A stretch of 63,280 nucleotides of DNA. Source: an uncultured Candidatus Saccharibacteria bacterium. GTDB taxonomy: Bacteria; Patescibacteriota; Saccharimonadia; Saccharimonadales; Saccharimonadaceae. Numbering within the stretch: the first letter of the stretch is position 1; every line of letters begins with the position of its first letter. Under the pieces are notes generated by a model. The model saw nothing but the letters and a program-made list of their open reading frames with translations. It was not told where the DNA came from and ran no database searches. The translations under genes and the position numbers were made by a program. Of the stretch, positions 44,179-53,154 are shown piece by piece. The DNA lies in NCBI GenBank assembly GCA_938041435.1, contig CALISR010000009.1:1-63280 (forward strand), given 5' to 3'.

Positions 44179-45521
44179 TGTTGTGTTTGATCAGGCTTGA
44201 GGCTCTCGAGAAGTTTGAGACGCCACTTCACATCATAAGCGCCTTTGAAGTCTTTGTTGTCAAAATAGGCAAGTCCAGCAGTAATATAGTGATCTATACC
44301 AGCTTCTTGATATTCTCCTTCAAGGGCATGTTCCATTGCTTTCCCAAGCCCTTCTTGTGTATCGTTAAAACCAGCTAAGCCCTGTGCGAGCGGCTCAAGG
44401 TTTGTCGAACCACCAGTCATTCGCGTTAAGACATGCACACCTATTTCGTGCACAACTAGCCGTTTTACTTCATTAACAGACATAGCTTCTCGGTCTTGGG
44501 GTATTCTGATATGTCTTGTGTCTGGATCAACATTGATTGATTTTGCCTCTGTCACCTCAATCTTCCAATCCGTATCTTTCTCAGCACTTCTCGTCTCGGT
44601 ATTATCCCAGTCTGTCGCAGCTTGTGCATCCTGTTGTATATCACCTGTCTGGCTACTTTCTTCAGGCTCTTTGGATGACGCAAGGAATTCCTCAGTCAAG
44701 ATATTCCGAAAGATATCTTGAAGGTGTGTCGGCTGGATTTTTATAACCGTCTCATCGTGTGATTCTATTTGAAGCTCCGATTTATGCGCTTCTACATAGC
44801 TATCAACATGTCGAAGCATATTATCATACAATCCATGAACAACTTCGTTCATCCATCTCATGGTCTCAGTAGATGGACGAAATCGATCTTGTACACGTGT
44901 ACCATCTAGTACATTTTCTGGAAGAAGATTCCGAAGCTCCTGAAAGATTATCTCAGCGCTTTGACTACGCTTTTTATGAAAGATGTTGGCAATTTTTTCG
45001 TCGAGTAATGACTCATATGTTGTCTTATCTGGCTCACCATAGAGCGTAATATTTATCTCCATAAAACGCTGTGCTACTGCTTCTCTTGCTATTGGGTCTG
45101 TTGCTGCTTTATAATCCCTCATCGCTACTATCAAGTTCGCCTCTTGCTTGCGAGCCTCAATCGCCTGGAGATAGACTGTCCTCTCTGGCTCTGACATAGA
45201 CTCGGCCATAGATATCAGCGCTTCTGTAGTATCTTGTATGGTTGTATAATCTTCGTCGGAATACTCCGCAATGACTGGATACTTTTGTTGAAAAGACGTG
45301 GCACTACCTGTAATTAGACTGTCAATTGCCGCTTCTTTGCTTTCTTGATCGGGAACAAGTGATTCAATGACTTTCGGTGATCGCTCGACAAGCTCCTGGT
45401 ACTTTCCTCGGAACACTTCAGGATCTATATCGACGGAGCTATTCTGGCTACGCCGAGCTTCTTTCGCCTGCATATCATGAGATGGAAGTGGTCTATCCTC
45501 GAGAGTATGGCTCGTCATCAT
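44091..45521 (-). CDS. DUF1704/QEGLA-type zinc metallopeptidase, 3' end disrupted
   Basis: 476 residues. The N-terminal part is helical and charged. The active-site region has VVHEIGVHVLTRMTGG (HExxH from about residue 358), GLAGFNDTQEGLGKAMEH (third ligand Glu in the QEGL motif) and YFDNKDFKGAYDVKWRL. This fits DUF1704/TIGR02421, the family of vertebrate MATCAP tyrosine carboxypeptidases. The last about 28 residues (CVSTGVLMTC onwards) do not fit the family, whereas the -1 frame does; see the 43987-44178 entry. Head of the ATP-grasp gene run. TAAAAT lies 9 nt before the ATG. Confidence 0.85.
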   Translation of the reverse strand: MMTSHTLEDRPLPSHDMQAKEARRSQNSSVDIDPEVFRGKYQELVERSPKVIESLVPDQESKEAAIDSLITGSATSFQQKYPVIAEYSDEDYTTIQDTTEALISMAESMSEPERTVYLQAIEARKQEANLIVAMRDYKAATDPIAREAVAQRFMEINITLYGEPDKTTYESLLDEKIANIFHKKRSQSAEIIFQELRNLLPENVLDGTRVQDRFRPSTETMRWMNEVVHGLYDNMLRHVDSYVEAHKSELQIESHDETVIKIQPTHLQDIFRNILTEEFLASSKEPEESSQTGDIQQDAQAATDWDNTETRSAEKDTDWKIEVTEAKSINVDPDTRHIRIPQDREAMSVNEVKRLVVHEIGVHVLTRMTGGSTNLEPLAQGLAGFNDTQEGLGKAMEHALEGEYQEAGIDHYITAGLAYFDNKDFKGAYDVKWRLKLLESLKPDQTQQCVSTGVLMTCHSLRISATTMGQNKYGSI

Positions 45522-45717
45522 AGTGAGGCTATTTTAGCAATAAACCACCGTATAAATCAAGACTCTTTCTCTTATATTTGCAGAGCACTGTGAGCAAAGC
45601 CACGTTTCCATTATCGAATTTTGAAATGATCTAGCAAAGTTACACCACCCAGCAAACAGGTTAGAATCAAACCCTTCACCACAAGTAGTTTAATTCTACA
45701 CCAGTACCTACCTGGAG

Positions 45718-46839
45718 TTACAACCCAAATATCCCCTTCCGCCCTAATGTGTCATTAAACTCGCGGAGGATTTCCTTCTGGCGGCGGTTTAGTTTAGTTG
45801 GGGTGTCGACCACTACTGTCACAATATGGGGACCACGCTTGTCGCTTCGCATGTGCGGCACGCCATGGCCAGATAGCTTGAAGTCGGTGCCCGATTGCGT
45901 ACCAGCTGGCACCTTCATTGTAATCGTCCCATCGACCGTCTTAACGTCGAGCTCGGCACCGAGCGCTGCATCTGCCATACCAATATGCTCTTCACTCAAG
46001 ATTACATCACCTTCGCGGCTAAACGTCTTGTGTGGATTGACCCGCACCTGCACATAGAGATCACCCTTACTGCCACCACCTACAGCTTCGCCACGACCAC
46101 GGAGACGAATCGTCGAGCCATTATCGATACCAGCGGGAATCTTGACGGTAATCGTTTGCTCGCGGCGCTGTACACCGCTACCCTGGCAGACTGTACAGGC
46201 TTTCTCAGGAATCTGCCCCCGGCCTTGGCACGTCTCACACGTCACCGCCTGCTGAATGGGGCCAAACATTGTGTTCATCGTCCGCACACGTTGGCCAGTG
46301 CCTTTACAATCTGGACAGCTCTTAAGGCTTGAGCCGGGTTCGACGGTACTACCGTGACAATGCTCGCATTCGTCATCAAGCGTTAGTGCAAGGGCAACTT
46401 CTTTACCAAAGATCGCTTCTTCAAATTCGAGCGTTACACTCGTCTCAACATCACGACCGCGCGACGGACCTTGGCTTGCACTGCCACCAGCAGCGCCACC
46501 AAAGAACTGGCCAAAGATATCTCCCAAGCCACCATCACCAAAATCAAAGTGAATATTCTGCCCTTGGCCAAAGTCGCCAAAGCCAGCGAACGGGTTACCG
46601 CCACCACTACCGCTGGCAGCGCCACCAACGCCCGCATGGCCAAACTGGTCATACCGCTGGCGCTTTTGCTTGTCCTTCAGGACCTCATACGCTTCATTAA
46701 TTTCTTTGAATTTCTCTTCACTCCCACCCGCTTTGTCTGGGTGGTACTTCACTGCCAATTTGCGGAATGCCCGCTTGATGTCATCATCGCTGGCGCTTTT
46801 GGCAACACCAAGCACCTCATAATAATCTCGCTTCGCCAT
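45718..46839 (-). CDS. dnaJ: Chaperone DnaJ
   Basis: 373 residues from ATG 46839. J domain RDYYEVLGVAKSASDDDIKR with HPD at YHPDKAG, a Gly/Phe-rich linker, four CxxCxG zinc repeats (CEHCHGS, CPDCKGTG, CETCQGRG, CTVCQGSG) and the C-terminal substrate-binding domains. Co-chaperone of DnaK, which is not in this window. A CIRCE element overlaps the promoter, so HrcA control is expected. Confidence 0.98.
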   Translation of the reverse strand: MAKRDYYEVLGVAKSASDDDIKRAFRKLAVKYHPDKAGGSEEKFKEINEAYEVLKDKQKRQRYDQFGHAGVGGAASGSGGGNPFAGFGDFGQGQNIHFDFGDGGLGDIFGQFFGGAAGGSASQGPSRGRDVETSVTLEFEEAIFGKEVALALTLDDECEHCHGSTVEPGSSLKSCPDCKGTGQRVRTMNTMFGPIQQAVTCETCQGRGQIPEKACTVCQGSGVQRREQTITVKIPAGIDNGSTIRLRGRGEAVGGGSKGDLYVQVRVNPHKTFSREGDVILSEEHIGMADAALGAELDVKTVDGTITMKVPAGTQSGTDFKLSGHGVPHMRSDKRGPHIVTVVVDTPTKLNRRQKEILREFNDTLGRKGIFGL

Positions 46840-46848
46840 ATCTGTCCT

Positions 46849-46886
46849 AGTATAGCCAATTGGCACTCTAATTGCAAGAGTGCTAA
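46849..46886 (-). promoter_or_regulatory. CIRCE operator with dnaJ promoter
   Basis: TTGGCACTC-N9-GAGTGCTAA at 46860-46886 matches the HrcA-binding CIRCE consensus with one change. On the minus strand the -35 (TTGCAA, 46877-46872) lies inside it, and the -10 TATACT (46854-46849) follows. HrcA bound here would block the promoter until heat shock. Confidence 0.92.
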
Positions 46887-46897
46887 CAGGTCATTCC

Positions 46898-47560
46898 TTA
46901 TGTTTCGGCGATGATCGATATGTAGTCGTGTTTCGTAACGATAAGGTGGTCGAGCAACTGGATGCCAAGCAGCTCACCCGCCTCGGCCAAACGCTGCGTT
47001 GTCTCTCGGTCAGCCTGGCTTGCGATAAGCTGCCCGCTAGGATGATTATGTGCCACAATAACCCCCGCTGCTCGGTCGGCAATTGCATCTGTAAAGACTT
47101 CTCGTGGGTGCACCAAGCTAGCAGTTAACGTGCCAATGGTAATTGTGCGTTTGGCGATCAAGCGATGCGCTCCATCAAGCGTTAGGCAGACAAAATGCTC
47201 CTGTCGTTTGTCGCGAATATCGGCGAGTTGCTCTGCTGCTTTGCTCGGCTCATCAATGATAGGCTGGTCACTTTTGAGGAGGTAGCGCCGTGCAAGCTCA
47301 AAATTCGCGAGAATCACTGTCACCTTAGCCGCACCAAGGCCAGTAATCTTAGAGAGTTCCTCATGAGTCAGGCCGCCTCCATGGGTGCGCAAGGCTTTCA
47401 GCACACAGCGCGCAATTTTGCCAACGTCAGCTTGCGCATTACCGCTGCCGATAATCGCCATAAGGAGTTCGAGGTCACTCAGGCGAGCCGCTCCATCTCG
47501 CGCAAGTTTCTCTCGCGGGCGGTCACTTGGTCGTCTGTCGCGCATTCGCATTGGCATCAT
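46898..47560 (-). CDS. radC: RadC-family JAB domain protein
   Basis: 220 residues. N-terminal helix-hairpin-helix part (ELLMAIIGSGNAQADVGKIA, ITGLGAAKVTVILANFEL) and the JAMM metal motif VIVAHNHPSGQLIASQADRE. Conserved in bacteria, historically linked to DNA repair, with its biochemical role still uncertain. TATACT and a GGGAG site precede the ATG. Confidence 0.93.
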   Translation of the reverse strand: MMPMRMRDRRPSDRPREKLARDGAARLSDLELLMAIIGSGNAQADVGKIARCVLKALRTHGGGLTHEELSKITGLGAAKVTVILANFELARRYLLKSDQPIIDEPSKAAEQLADIRDKRQEHFVCLTLDGAHRLIAKRTITIGTLTASLVHPREVFTDAIADRAAGVIVAHNHPSGQLIASQADRETTQRLAEAGELLGIQLLDHLIVTKHDYISIIAET

Positions 47561-47702
47561 CTCCCTTCATGCTATATCTTTTATAGTATACCAGAACATT
47601 GTGCAAACACCAATTAGGTATTTTGGTTTGTGGCGCAGATGTAACCCTCTACTCTCACAATATAGGTTCACTGCAGCTTCAGGCTTGATTTACAATATCT
47701 GT

Positions 47703-49046
47703 TTATAACCAAATCACTGTCTTACCATCGAGTGTGTGCACCATATGGCCAGTTTTATTATCGATAATGTGCGTTTTAGTGGAGCTATCAGCGGTGCTTT
47801 TTTGCTCAATGGCGGTGTACTGATCGTTTGGTGATACAGTGATGTTCGTTGTATACGCCGGAGGTGTTGTCTGATGAATCACTCGTTTGGCTGGATAGGT
47901 GAGTATTGTTTGGCGCTGCAATATGTGCTGTTGATTAACACTCGTTATCTCCATACTATAGCCACTGCGGGTGTGTAAGAAGGCAGCTAATGATATGACG
48001 TCGTTTCCTTGTTGGTGAGTAATGGGTGATTTTTTGCTAGTTTCTAAGTTGAGTGCAAAATACCCATCCCCCGTTTTCATCATGATAATATTCTTGCCAT
48101 CATATGATACGTCGCCAAGCGTTGCTGCCTGGCCAAGCGGCTGCATGGCATGCTTGCCAGTCGGATCGACAAGCAGTACGTCATCACCGCGAGTTCGCAC
48201 CACAACTGCTGCACCACGTGATACTGGACGCCAATCATACACTGGTAATGGCTGCGCGTTAAGGCCACGTATAGTGTGGTGGCGCTGCGCCACAATATCA
48301 TGCACGATGAGATTGGTGATCTTTTCTTTGCTGCCTACCTTTGCAAAGAGATACCCCACCGTCCCATTATCTATCGCTCGCAGGCGAGACACTATACCCT
48401 TACCAGGCAACGGTAATGGCGATACAATACCAGTCTCTATATCAACCTGATGTAATTCACTGGTTTTCGCATCATTTATTGTGTGAACAACGATACGAGA
48501 GCCTACTACTGCATAGTCGATAATTCGCGTCGCTTGGTAAAGTACCTTCTCATGCTTTGTTGCCAGATTCATCTGCACGATAGCATCTGTCGCTTGTGCG
48601 GTGTAGAACTCTGTTTTTGTCTCTGTGAGATCGCGGTGCTTGAGATAATAGAGCTGTGCTGGTGGCGTATTAAAGTGATAACTGGCTGCTGCGAGCTGCT
48701 GTGTATAGGCGCTGGCTACCTGATCGATCGCCACGTGATACTGCGAGTTACTTCGCAAACGATGTCGGAACTGAATCGTCACAGTTGCGTTATTTGTTGT
48801 AACAGTAAAGTCTGCGCGCGGCGATATTCGTATTGCGCGATCTTCAACCGGCTTGACTGGCTGATTAAACTGCAATTGCACTGTCTGGTAGCCTGTATTC
48901 GGGTCGTCTGCCAGCACTGCATGACGCAAGCGCGGGCCTTGTTGATAGCTCAGGACCGTGAGCACACTCAGTGTAATTAATAATCCAATCGCAACAAGCA
49001 AAAATCGCCATCGCTGACGCACCCACCGCCAGCTTTTAGTATTCAT
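47703..49046 (-). CDS. Membrane-anchored protein with Ig-like and propeller-like domains
   Basis: 447 residues. The start at 49046 gives MNTKSWRWVRQRWRF and a membrane helix (about 15-38). An Ig/Big_5-like domain follows (VQLQFNQPVKPVEDRAIRIS, TIQFRHRLRSNSQYHVAI), then a beta-propeller-like region of repeating strands to the end. Extracytoplasmic, function unknown. It overlaps the upstream TIGR03943-type gene by 11 nt, so it is translationally linked to the permease operon. Confidence 0.65.
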   Translation of the reverse strand: MNTKSWRWVRQRWRFLLVAIGLLITLSVLTVLSYQQGPRLRHAVLADDPNTGYQTVQLQFNQPVKPVEDRAIRISPRADFTVTTNNATVTIQFRHRLRSNSQYHVAIDQVASAYTQQLAAASYHFNTPPAQLYYLKHRDLTETKTEFYTAQATDAIVQMNLATKHEKVLYQATRIIDYAVVGSRIVVHTINDAKTSELHQVDIETGIVSPLPLPGKGIVSRLRAIDNGTVGYLFAKVGSKEKITNLIVHDIVAQRHHTIRGLNAQPLPVYDWRPVSRGAAVVVRTRGDDVLLVDPTGKHAMQPLGQAATLGDVSYDGKNIIMMKTGDGYFALNLETSKKSPITHQQGNDVISLAAFLHTRSGYSMEITSVNQQHILQRQTILTYPAKRVIHQTTPPAYTTNITVSPNDQYTAIEQKSTADSSTKTHIIDNKTGHMVHTLDGKTVIWL

Positions 49047-49788
49047 AGGGCTCCTTTGGCTGGGTGGTTGACGTAACCGAACGCGGCATGATGACAATCG
49101 GCTGCTGACGATGTTGCTGTGGATGCGCGGCAAAGTCACCCGTCACCGTTACCCAACTATTAGGCTGGTAGCGCTCACGCCACCCAGGTGCATAGACTGG
49201 CACGCCAACCGCTTGTGCATCGACCGCACAACACGTCACGACAAATCGAGACACATAAAAAATCTGTGAATCCGCTATATCTGGCGTAACGAACCCTGTC
49301 AAGTTGACTGTCTTGCCACGATAAAACCCACTGTCATGCGTTTGCGTGAGTAACCCTGCCCATTCTTTGATCGTGAGGTGCGAATAATCTCGCTGAGCAA
49401 AGATAGATGCTTGCGATAGCTTGTCTGTAGATAGCCGAGTTACCGCCCCTTTGTTGATACCACGCTGCGTGGCAGTTGTTGTCGTTAGTGCTGTCGGTGG
49501 GACAAGTAGCGCCATGCCTGCGACCATACACACCATCACACACGCAGCAACGCGACGCCACCAAACGAAGTGTGTCTGCTGGTGGGTACGTGATTGCGTA
49601 ATAACACTCGCACTCGCCATCACAAGAGCAACCACTGCCATACCAGTCGTAAAGACGATATACCGCTGATGAATATAGAGCGTCAAACGACCAGTCGCAG
49701 CTAGCCACAGCGTCGCCACGGCAATGACAAAAAGGAGTATTATACCTTGTTGCTGTGCAACTCGGGACAAGAATAGCCTAAAACGCAT
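49036..49788 (-). CDS. TIGR03943/DUF1980-type permease partner protein
   Basis: 250 residues. Two or three N-terminal helices (about 15-35, 40-60, 75-95), then a soluble domain with GKTVNLTGFVTPD, FYVSRFVVTCCAVDAQAVGV (conserved CCxxDA) and WVTVTGDF. These match the YcgQ-like partner of UPF0718 permeases, which in Bacillus is zinc-regulated. The gene overlaps the permease gene by 11 nt. Confidence 0.88.
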   Translation of the reverse strand: MRFRLFLSRVAQQQGIILLFVIAVATLWLAATGRLTLYIHQRYIVFTTGMAVVALVMASASVITQSRTHQQTHFVWWRRVAACVMVCMVAGMALLVPPTALTTTTATQRGINKGAVTRLSTDKLSQASIFAQRDYSHLTIKEWAGLLTQTHDSGFYRGKTVNLTGFVTPDIADSQIFYVSRFVVTCCAVDAQAVGVPVYAPGWRERYQPNSWVTVTGDFAAHPQQHRQQPIVIMPRSVTSTTQPKEPYEY

Positions 49789-50770
49789 AATTCACCGCCA
49801 ATCCCAATGCTATCGATGTCAGTCCAACAAGTGCACTTACCTGAAACAGCACACTCGGCCGATATGTCGTGCGCAGCAAGCTCAGCATCTTGATATCGAT
49901 CATTGGACCAAAGGTCAAGAAACTTACAAGCGCCCCAGTCATAAAGGTCTGGCGAAATGCCAAAGCAAAGAACGCATCAACATTAGAGCAAATTGAGACG
50001 ATAAATGCCAGTGCCACCATTGCAATTACCGACCATACTGGCTGGCTCCCCAGCGATACCAATACCTCGCGCGACACCAGCACTTGCACAAGACCCGCGA
50101 GCCCTGCACCAACTACCAAGGCTGGCAGCATCGCCTGCACCTCACGTCGAAATATCGCAAGGCTTGCTACTCGCTTGCTCTGCTGCACATGATCTGCCTG
50201 GCACGAAGCAACAAACGTATTGGTCAATAACTCCTCCGCCGGGCGATGCGCATAGACCCAGCCAACAAGATTAGCAATAGCGAAGCCACCAAACACTCGC
50301 GCCCAGAGAATGGTCATATCGCCAGCGAATGCTTGCTGCGTTGTGATGATTGTCACTGGGTTGAGGATTGGTGCAGCAAGCAAAAACACGAGAGATTCAC
50401 TAGGCGTGAGCCCTTTTGCTAACAGGCCACGAGCTAAGGGGACATTACCACACTCACAGACTGGCAGCGCAATACCAAGGAGCGACAAACACGCTCGACG
50501 CAATAATGGTTGCTGCGGCAGATAGGTAAGCAAGCGCTCGGCCGGCAGCCACACCTGCACTATAATTGCAATGCAGATCCCCAGCATGACGAATGGCAGC
50601 GCCTCGATCATCACACTCAAACTCAGCGTTATCCAGTCTTGCAATCGATCAGGCAGTGACCACTGCCCTGTTTGTGCCGATATAAGACGAAGTGCAGCTA
50701 GCCCAACGAGCACCCCAGCCACTACCGCAACGCGGCGCCACCGCTTCGCCAACCAACGAATCATTTTCAT
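49778..50770 (-). CDS. UPF0718/DUF318-family permease
   Basis: 330 residues, about eight helices. The core motif PVCECGNVPLARGLLAKGLT and the ILNPVTIITT segment are typical of this permease family (ArsP/YcgR-like). The CEC motif suggests a metal or metalloid substrate, which is unproven. First gene of a three-gene overlapping run with the TIGR03943-type partner and a propeller-like protein. Confidence 0.88.
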   Translation of the reverse strand: MKMIRWLAKRWRRVAVVAGVLVGLAALRLISAQTGQWSLPDRLQDWITLSLSVMIEALPFVMLGICIAIIVQVWLPAERLLTYLPQQPLLRRACLSLLGIALPVCECGNVPLARGLLAKGLTPSESLVFLLAAPILNPVTIITTQQAFAGDMTILWARVFGGFAIANLVGWVYAHRPAEELLTNTFVASCQADHVQQSKRVASLAIFRREVQAMLPALVVGAGLAGLVQVLVSREVLVSLGSQPVWSVIAMVALAFIVSICSNVDAFFALAFRQTFMTGALVSFLTFGPMIDIKMLSLLRTTYRPSVLFQVSALVGLTSIALGLAVNYAF

Positions 50771-50809
50771 GCTTCTATTATACCGCGAAGAGTAAGGTTG
50801 GTAATACGA

Positions 50810-52990
50810 CTATACGGCTTTTTCTTGCTCTCGCTGCCAGCGACGACGAACATCGATAATAGACATCTGAGCCAATGCGTCAATAGGGATGCCCTGCATA
50901 TAGGCAATGACGCGCGCTGCGTACTCAGGATATGGGTAGGCAGCGGCACGCTTTGGGCTGCGCCCCACCTTAAGTCCATCAAGCACACCACGCATCCGCT
51001 TCCAAAATGAGTAATAATCGAGTTTAGCTTTGACCTGCCAATGCCGAGCATCCTCTATGACAAAGCCCTCGATTGGTACACCGTCATACAAATAGTCAAG
51101 CCCCTGCACCTGCTCATACCACGTCACAAACTCCTCCCACGTCTGGAGCGTCACCGCAAGCCGCTTGGTTTCCATGCCAAACATAGCCGCAAATCGCTCA
51201 CGCTCAACTTGATCAACTGCGGCAAATTTCGCCTGGCGATGCACTATGTCGAGCAAAACAATCCGATCCTGCGCATACTCAATGATGTGTGGATCCTCTG
51301 CCGGGAGTATCACCTCGCAGACCAAACAGACATTGTGCTCAGCAAGATACTGACGGATTGCATCAACATGCTTACCATAGCGCTGCAAAAATAAGCGACG
51401 AAACCATCCAGCAAAATCGCTCTCTGTTGTTGTTTTCGACGCAAAGACGAGGTCACCTAATGTCGCATCATAGCCTACCAAGCCAAGATAACCATTCTCC
51501 TTCACCCAGGCACGCACTGGAAAGACAAGTTGATCTTTGAGCGCAGTAAATTCAGTTTCTCGTCGCTCACCAATATTGAAGAATTTATCATAGGCGCGAA
51601 TCACAATCTCATTTGTGAGTGTATTCATAAATAATCCACGAGCTCGCACTGTTTGCGCTGTCCATTTTTTATCATAAAACACCTTTGGTTTAAAGTGGAA
51701 TGAGCTAATGTTACCCGGCAGTGACCGCTCGCTAATCAGTTTATTGGTGCGCAGGCTATGGATGAGCGGTGCATTTTCTGGATGGAGGAGACCTTCAGCC
51801 GATTGGTTGCTTATCTCAACGACCGACCAGCCCTTCTCGGCAAGCTGAGCAACCCGTAGTGTGCCACCAAACTCCACTTTGCCCTCGAGATTAAAGCACC
51901 GCTGATTATACTGCGCTGGATAATTCTGAGCGTTGCGATGGCCATGCACTTGATAGACACTATCAGGGGTATGAGTAACAAAAGCATCGTCGATAGCACC
52001 AACCTGATCATAGCGCCCCACACCACGAATATACTGCTGACTAGCAAGCAGCAGAGGATTCTCTGGTAAATTGCTCACTCCCGCATGACTCACAAATACT
52101 CGCTTATCATGCCATGTGTAGTAGAGGCAATCTTGCATAGAGTTCATCAAGCGACTGACGGCACGCTTGTCTATATTGGCACGCTCTAGCTGTGCTCGAG
52201 TTCGACCATTAAACTCTCGCGCTCTTATCGGCTGGTGAGTAAGCCATTGCCAAATATAACCATCATGGTTGCCCTCAATAAACGTCACATTTGGCCTGTC
52301 GACAAAATTATCACACACATACTGCAACACTTCTGCATTCTCTGTACCACGATCAAGTAGGTCTCCCGTAAAGACATAATAATCATGCTCAGTATAGGGA
52401 TGCTGCTCAAAATATTCACGCAGTGGCGTATAGCATCCTTGGATATCACCAATGTGATGAATATGCTCATACTGGCTCAAATTAATCGGTTGCTGATACG
52501 ATGCGATAAGCTCTTTTACTGCCGCTGGCTGTATGACAGTGTATTGTTTTGGTATGGCACATGTGGAGAGACGAGCGTGCATTTTCTCGAGAACTACATC
52601 ATCGACTATCTTATGTGGTGCACGCTGACGATTGCGCTCTAGACAGACCGCAAGCAGTACATCCGCAAAATCTATAACGTACAGCTTATAGCGATACTTC
52701 TGTGCAAGCTGTGCATACTGCTGAAAGTACGAGCTCGTTGTATGTGTTGCATCAACCACAATAAGCTCACCACGAGCCATGCGCATATCAAGCAACTCGT
52801 GAAGCTGCTGCCACACCCGTCGATCATCCTGATATGGCATAATGATGCGTCCTGCATCATTCATCACTGGGCTGCTATACGCGAGGCGCAGAGTATCGGG
52901 AGATAGTGTATATGGGCCAAGCCCAGCAGATTGCAAAAAGGTGCTTTTACCAGATCCAGGAATTCCACGTGTAATAAAAAGATGTCGCAT
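50810..52990 (-). CDS. Polynucleotide kinase-phosphatase-RNA ligase fusion
   Basis: 726 residues from ATG 52990 (AGGAGAAAAT upstream). Domains in order: P-loop 5'-kinase (RGIPGSGKSTFLQ, about 8-20), calcineurin-type phosphatase (HIGDIQGCY about 178, FTGDLLDRG, FIEGNHDG about 240) and a T4 Rnl1-like ligase: RAYDKFFNIGE, nucleotidyl Lys in WVKENGYLGLVGYD (about 497), CEVILPAEDPHIIEY, EGFVIED and KAKLDYYSFWK. It should heal and seal broken RNA ends, for example tRNAs cut by anticodon nucleases. No Hen1 methylase is adjacent. Confidence 0.88.
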   Translation of the reverse strand: MRHLFITRGIPGSGKSTFLQSAGLGPYTLSPDTLRLAYSSPVMNDAGRIIMPYQDDRRVWQQLHELLDMRMARGELIVVDATHTTSSYFQQYAQLAQKYRYKLYVIDFADVLLAVCLERNRQRAPHKIVDDVVLEKMHARLSTCAIPKQYTVIQPAAVKELIASYQQPINLSQYEHIHHIGDIQGCYTPLREYFEQHPYTEHDYYVFTGDLLDRGTENAEVLQYVCDNFVDRPNVTFIEGNHDGYIWQWLTHQPIRAREFNGRTRAQLERANIDKRAVSRLMNSMQDCLYYTWHDKRVFVSHAGVSNLPENPLLLASQQYIRGVGRYDQVGAIDDAFVTHTPDSVYQVHGHRNAQNYPAQYNQRCFNLEGKVEFGGTLRVAQLAEKGWSVVEISNQSAEGLLHPENAPLIHSLRTNKLISERSLPGNISSFHFKPKVFYDKKWTAQTVRARGLFMNTLTNEIVIRAYDKFFNIGERRETEFTALKDQLVFPVRAWVKENGYLGLVGYDATLGDLVFASKTTTESDFAGWFRRLFLQRYGKHVDAIRQYLAEHNVCLVCEVILPAEDPHIIEYAQDRIVLLDIVHRQAKFAAVDQVERERFAAMFGMETKRLAVTLQTWEEFVTWYEQVQGLDYLYDGVPIEGFVIEDARHWQVKAKLDYYSFWKRMRGVLDGLKVGRSPKRAAAYPYPEYAARVIAYMQGIPIDALAQMSIIDVRRRWQREQEKAV

Positions 52991-53154
52991 ATTTTCTCCT
53001 TTCTGTAGCGTTGTTTTCAAGATTTCGCTTAACTATATCTAACTCAAGTAATTCACTCTTGTTTTTATATTATATCATCATCTGTTAGAAAAGGCTTTTA
53101 ACTCATTAGGGTATGTAGCAATGTATCTTATTTTATGAATGATATTTATTAATA

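Noticed and set aside
44091..44185. Recoding of a stop codon to explain the DUF1704 lesion
   Set aside because: The in-frame stop is TAA, not the TGA that some CPR lineages recode, and a -1 shift would also be required; no slippery heptamer is evident.
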